NCBI GenBank assembly: GCA_947446335.1
Contig: CANFGA010000229.1
Coordinates: 1 to 5,708, forward strand
Source of the DNA: Oxalobacteraceae bacterium
GTDB taxonomy: Bacteria > Pseudomonadota > Gammaproteobacteria > Burkholderiales > Burkholderiaceae_D
Direction of reading: 5' to 3'
DNA length: 5,708 nt
The position numbers and the translations under genes are program-made. Of the stretch, positions 5,254 to 5,708 are shown piece by piece (the stretch's first letter is position 1; the number at the start of each line of letters is the position of its first letter). A model generated the notes under the pieces. That model was given only the letters and a program-made list of their open reading frames with translations, was not told the DNA's origin and did no database searches.

Positions 5254-5708
5254 TCAGGGCGAGGCGACGCGGTCCATGATCTGCGTCACCAGCTCTTCGG
5301 CCAGCGCGGCGCGCCGCAGTTCGTAGACTGGGGTGAAGAAAATGCGGTGCCCCAGCGTCGATGGCAGCACTGCATGCAAGTCGCCTGGCACCAGATGGCT
5401 GCGCCCGGATAGCCATGCCAGCACGCGCGCCGCCCGCATCAAAGCGCTCATGCCGCGCGGACTGGCGCCGGCCAAAATCAATTTGTCCATGCTGACGCCG
5501 TCCAATTTGACACCGAAACGCGCCGGATCTTCGGTCGCTTGCCACAGGTCGAGCACATAGCGCTCGATGGTCGCGCTCGCTTGCACATGGCGCTGGATCG
5601 CCGCGCCCAGCGTGTTCAGCTGCTGCCAGTCGAGCACGCCAGGCTGGACCAGTTCGAGCAAGGCGTCGGCGTCGTGGAAGGCGGGATCGAATACCAGAGC
5701 GCGCCGGA
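5254..5708 (-). CDS. moxR: MoxR-family AAA+ ATPase, C-terminal half (5' end beyond window)
   Basis: The frame is open from the right edge to a TGA at 5256-5254, giving 150 complete codons; MoxR proteins are usually about 310-340 residues, so nearly half is visible. A TTG at 5661 could be mistaken for a start, but the frame continues upstream in coding style (RRALVFDPAFHDADAL). The Walker A, Walker B and arginine-finger regions lie outside the window. The visible part holds the helical lid: ASATIERYVLDLWQAT, then the sensor-2 motif GASPRGMSALMRAARVLAWLSGR and VPGDLHAVLPSTLGHRIFFTPVYELRR. The HRIFF.PVYE..R ending is, as I recall, typical of the methanol-dehydrogenase MoxR/MxaR type rather than general MoxR proteins. 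Established role: an ATP-driven chaperone-like protein acting with VWA/DUF58 partners, needed for active methanol dehydrogenase in methylotrophs. It is the first visible gene of the block. Confidence 0.9.
   Translation of the reverse strand, partial: RRALVFDPAFHDADALLELVQPGVLDWQQLNTLGAAIQRHVQASATIERYVLDLWQATEDPARFGVKLDGVSMDKLILAGASPRGMSALMRAARVLAWLSGRSHLVPGDLHAVLPSTLGHRIFFTPVYELRRAALAEELVTQIMDRVASP

Overview
The window carries six tightly packed minus-strand genes whose order and sequences match the accessory part of a methanol-dehydrogenase (mxa/mox) operon: moxR(mxaR)-mxaS-mxaA-mxaC-mxaK-mxaL. A seventh minus-strand gene follows, encoding the N-terminal part of a TonB-dependent outer-membrane receptor. 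The DNA is GC-rich with strong third-position GC bias. Together with a Gram-negative envelope (outer-membrane receptor, Sec signal peptides) and mxa-type genes, this suggests a proteobacterium, perhaps a betaproteobacterium of the Burkholderiales. The lineage is an inference from style, not from a marker gene.

Transcription runs from right to left. 5708-5254 is the C-terminal 150 residues of a MoxR AAA+ ATPase, cut by the window edge. 5250-4363 is a soluble DUF58/VWA protein (MxaS-like). 4366-3455 is a signal-peptide protein with one late membrane helix (MxaA-like). 3455-2442 is a membrane-anchored VWA protein (MxaC-like). 2431-1823 is a membrane-anchored TPR-like protein (MxaK-like). 1826-843 is a second membrane-anchored VWA protein (MxaL-like) with a GTG start. 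Junctions are +3, -4, -1, about +10 and -4 nt, so translation is probably coupled through the block. After a 93-nt gap (750-842) with no clear terminator, the receptor starts at 749 and runs off the left edge.

In methylotrophs, the products of these accessory genes are needed for active PQQ-dependent methanol dehydrogenase, and some have been linked to insertion of its Ca2+ ion in the periplasm. The parts fit a chaperone-like machine: a cytosolic AAA+ motor (MoxR), a cytosolic MIDAS partner (MxaS), and inner-membrane proteins presenting MIDAS or helical-repeat domains (MxaA, C, K, L). The client dehydrogenase is not in the window and should lie upstream, beyond 5708, or elsewhere. The most interesting point is the receptor found where mxaD often sits. 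It suggests, but does not prove, a link between enzyme maturation and uptake of a cofactor or metal such as PQQ or a chelated metal.

No RNA genes, insertion sequences, CRISPR arrays or recombination sites were seen. The long plus-strand open frames are antisense shadows of the GC-rich genes.
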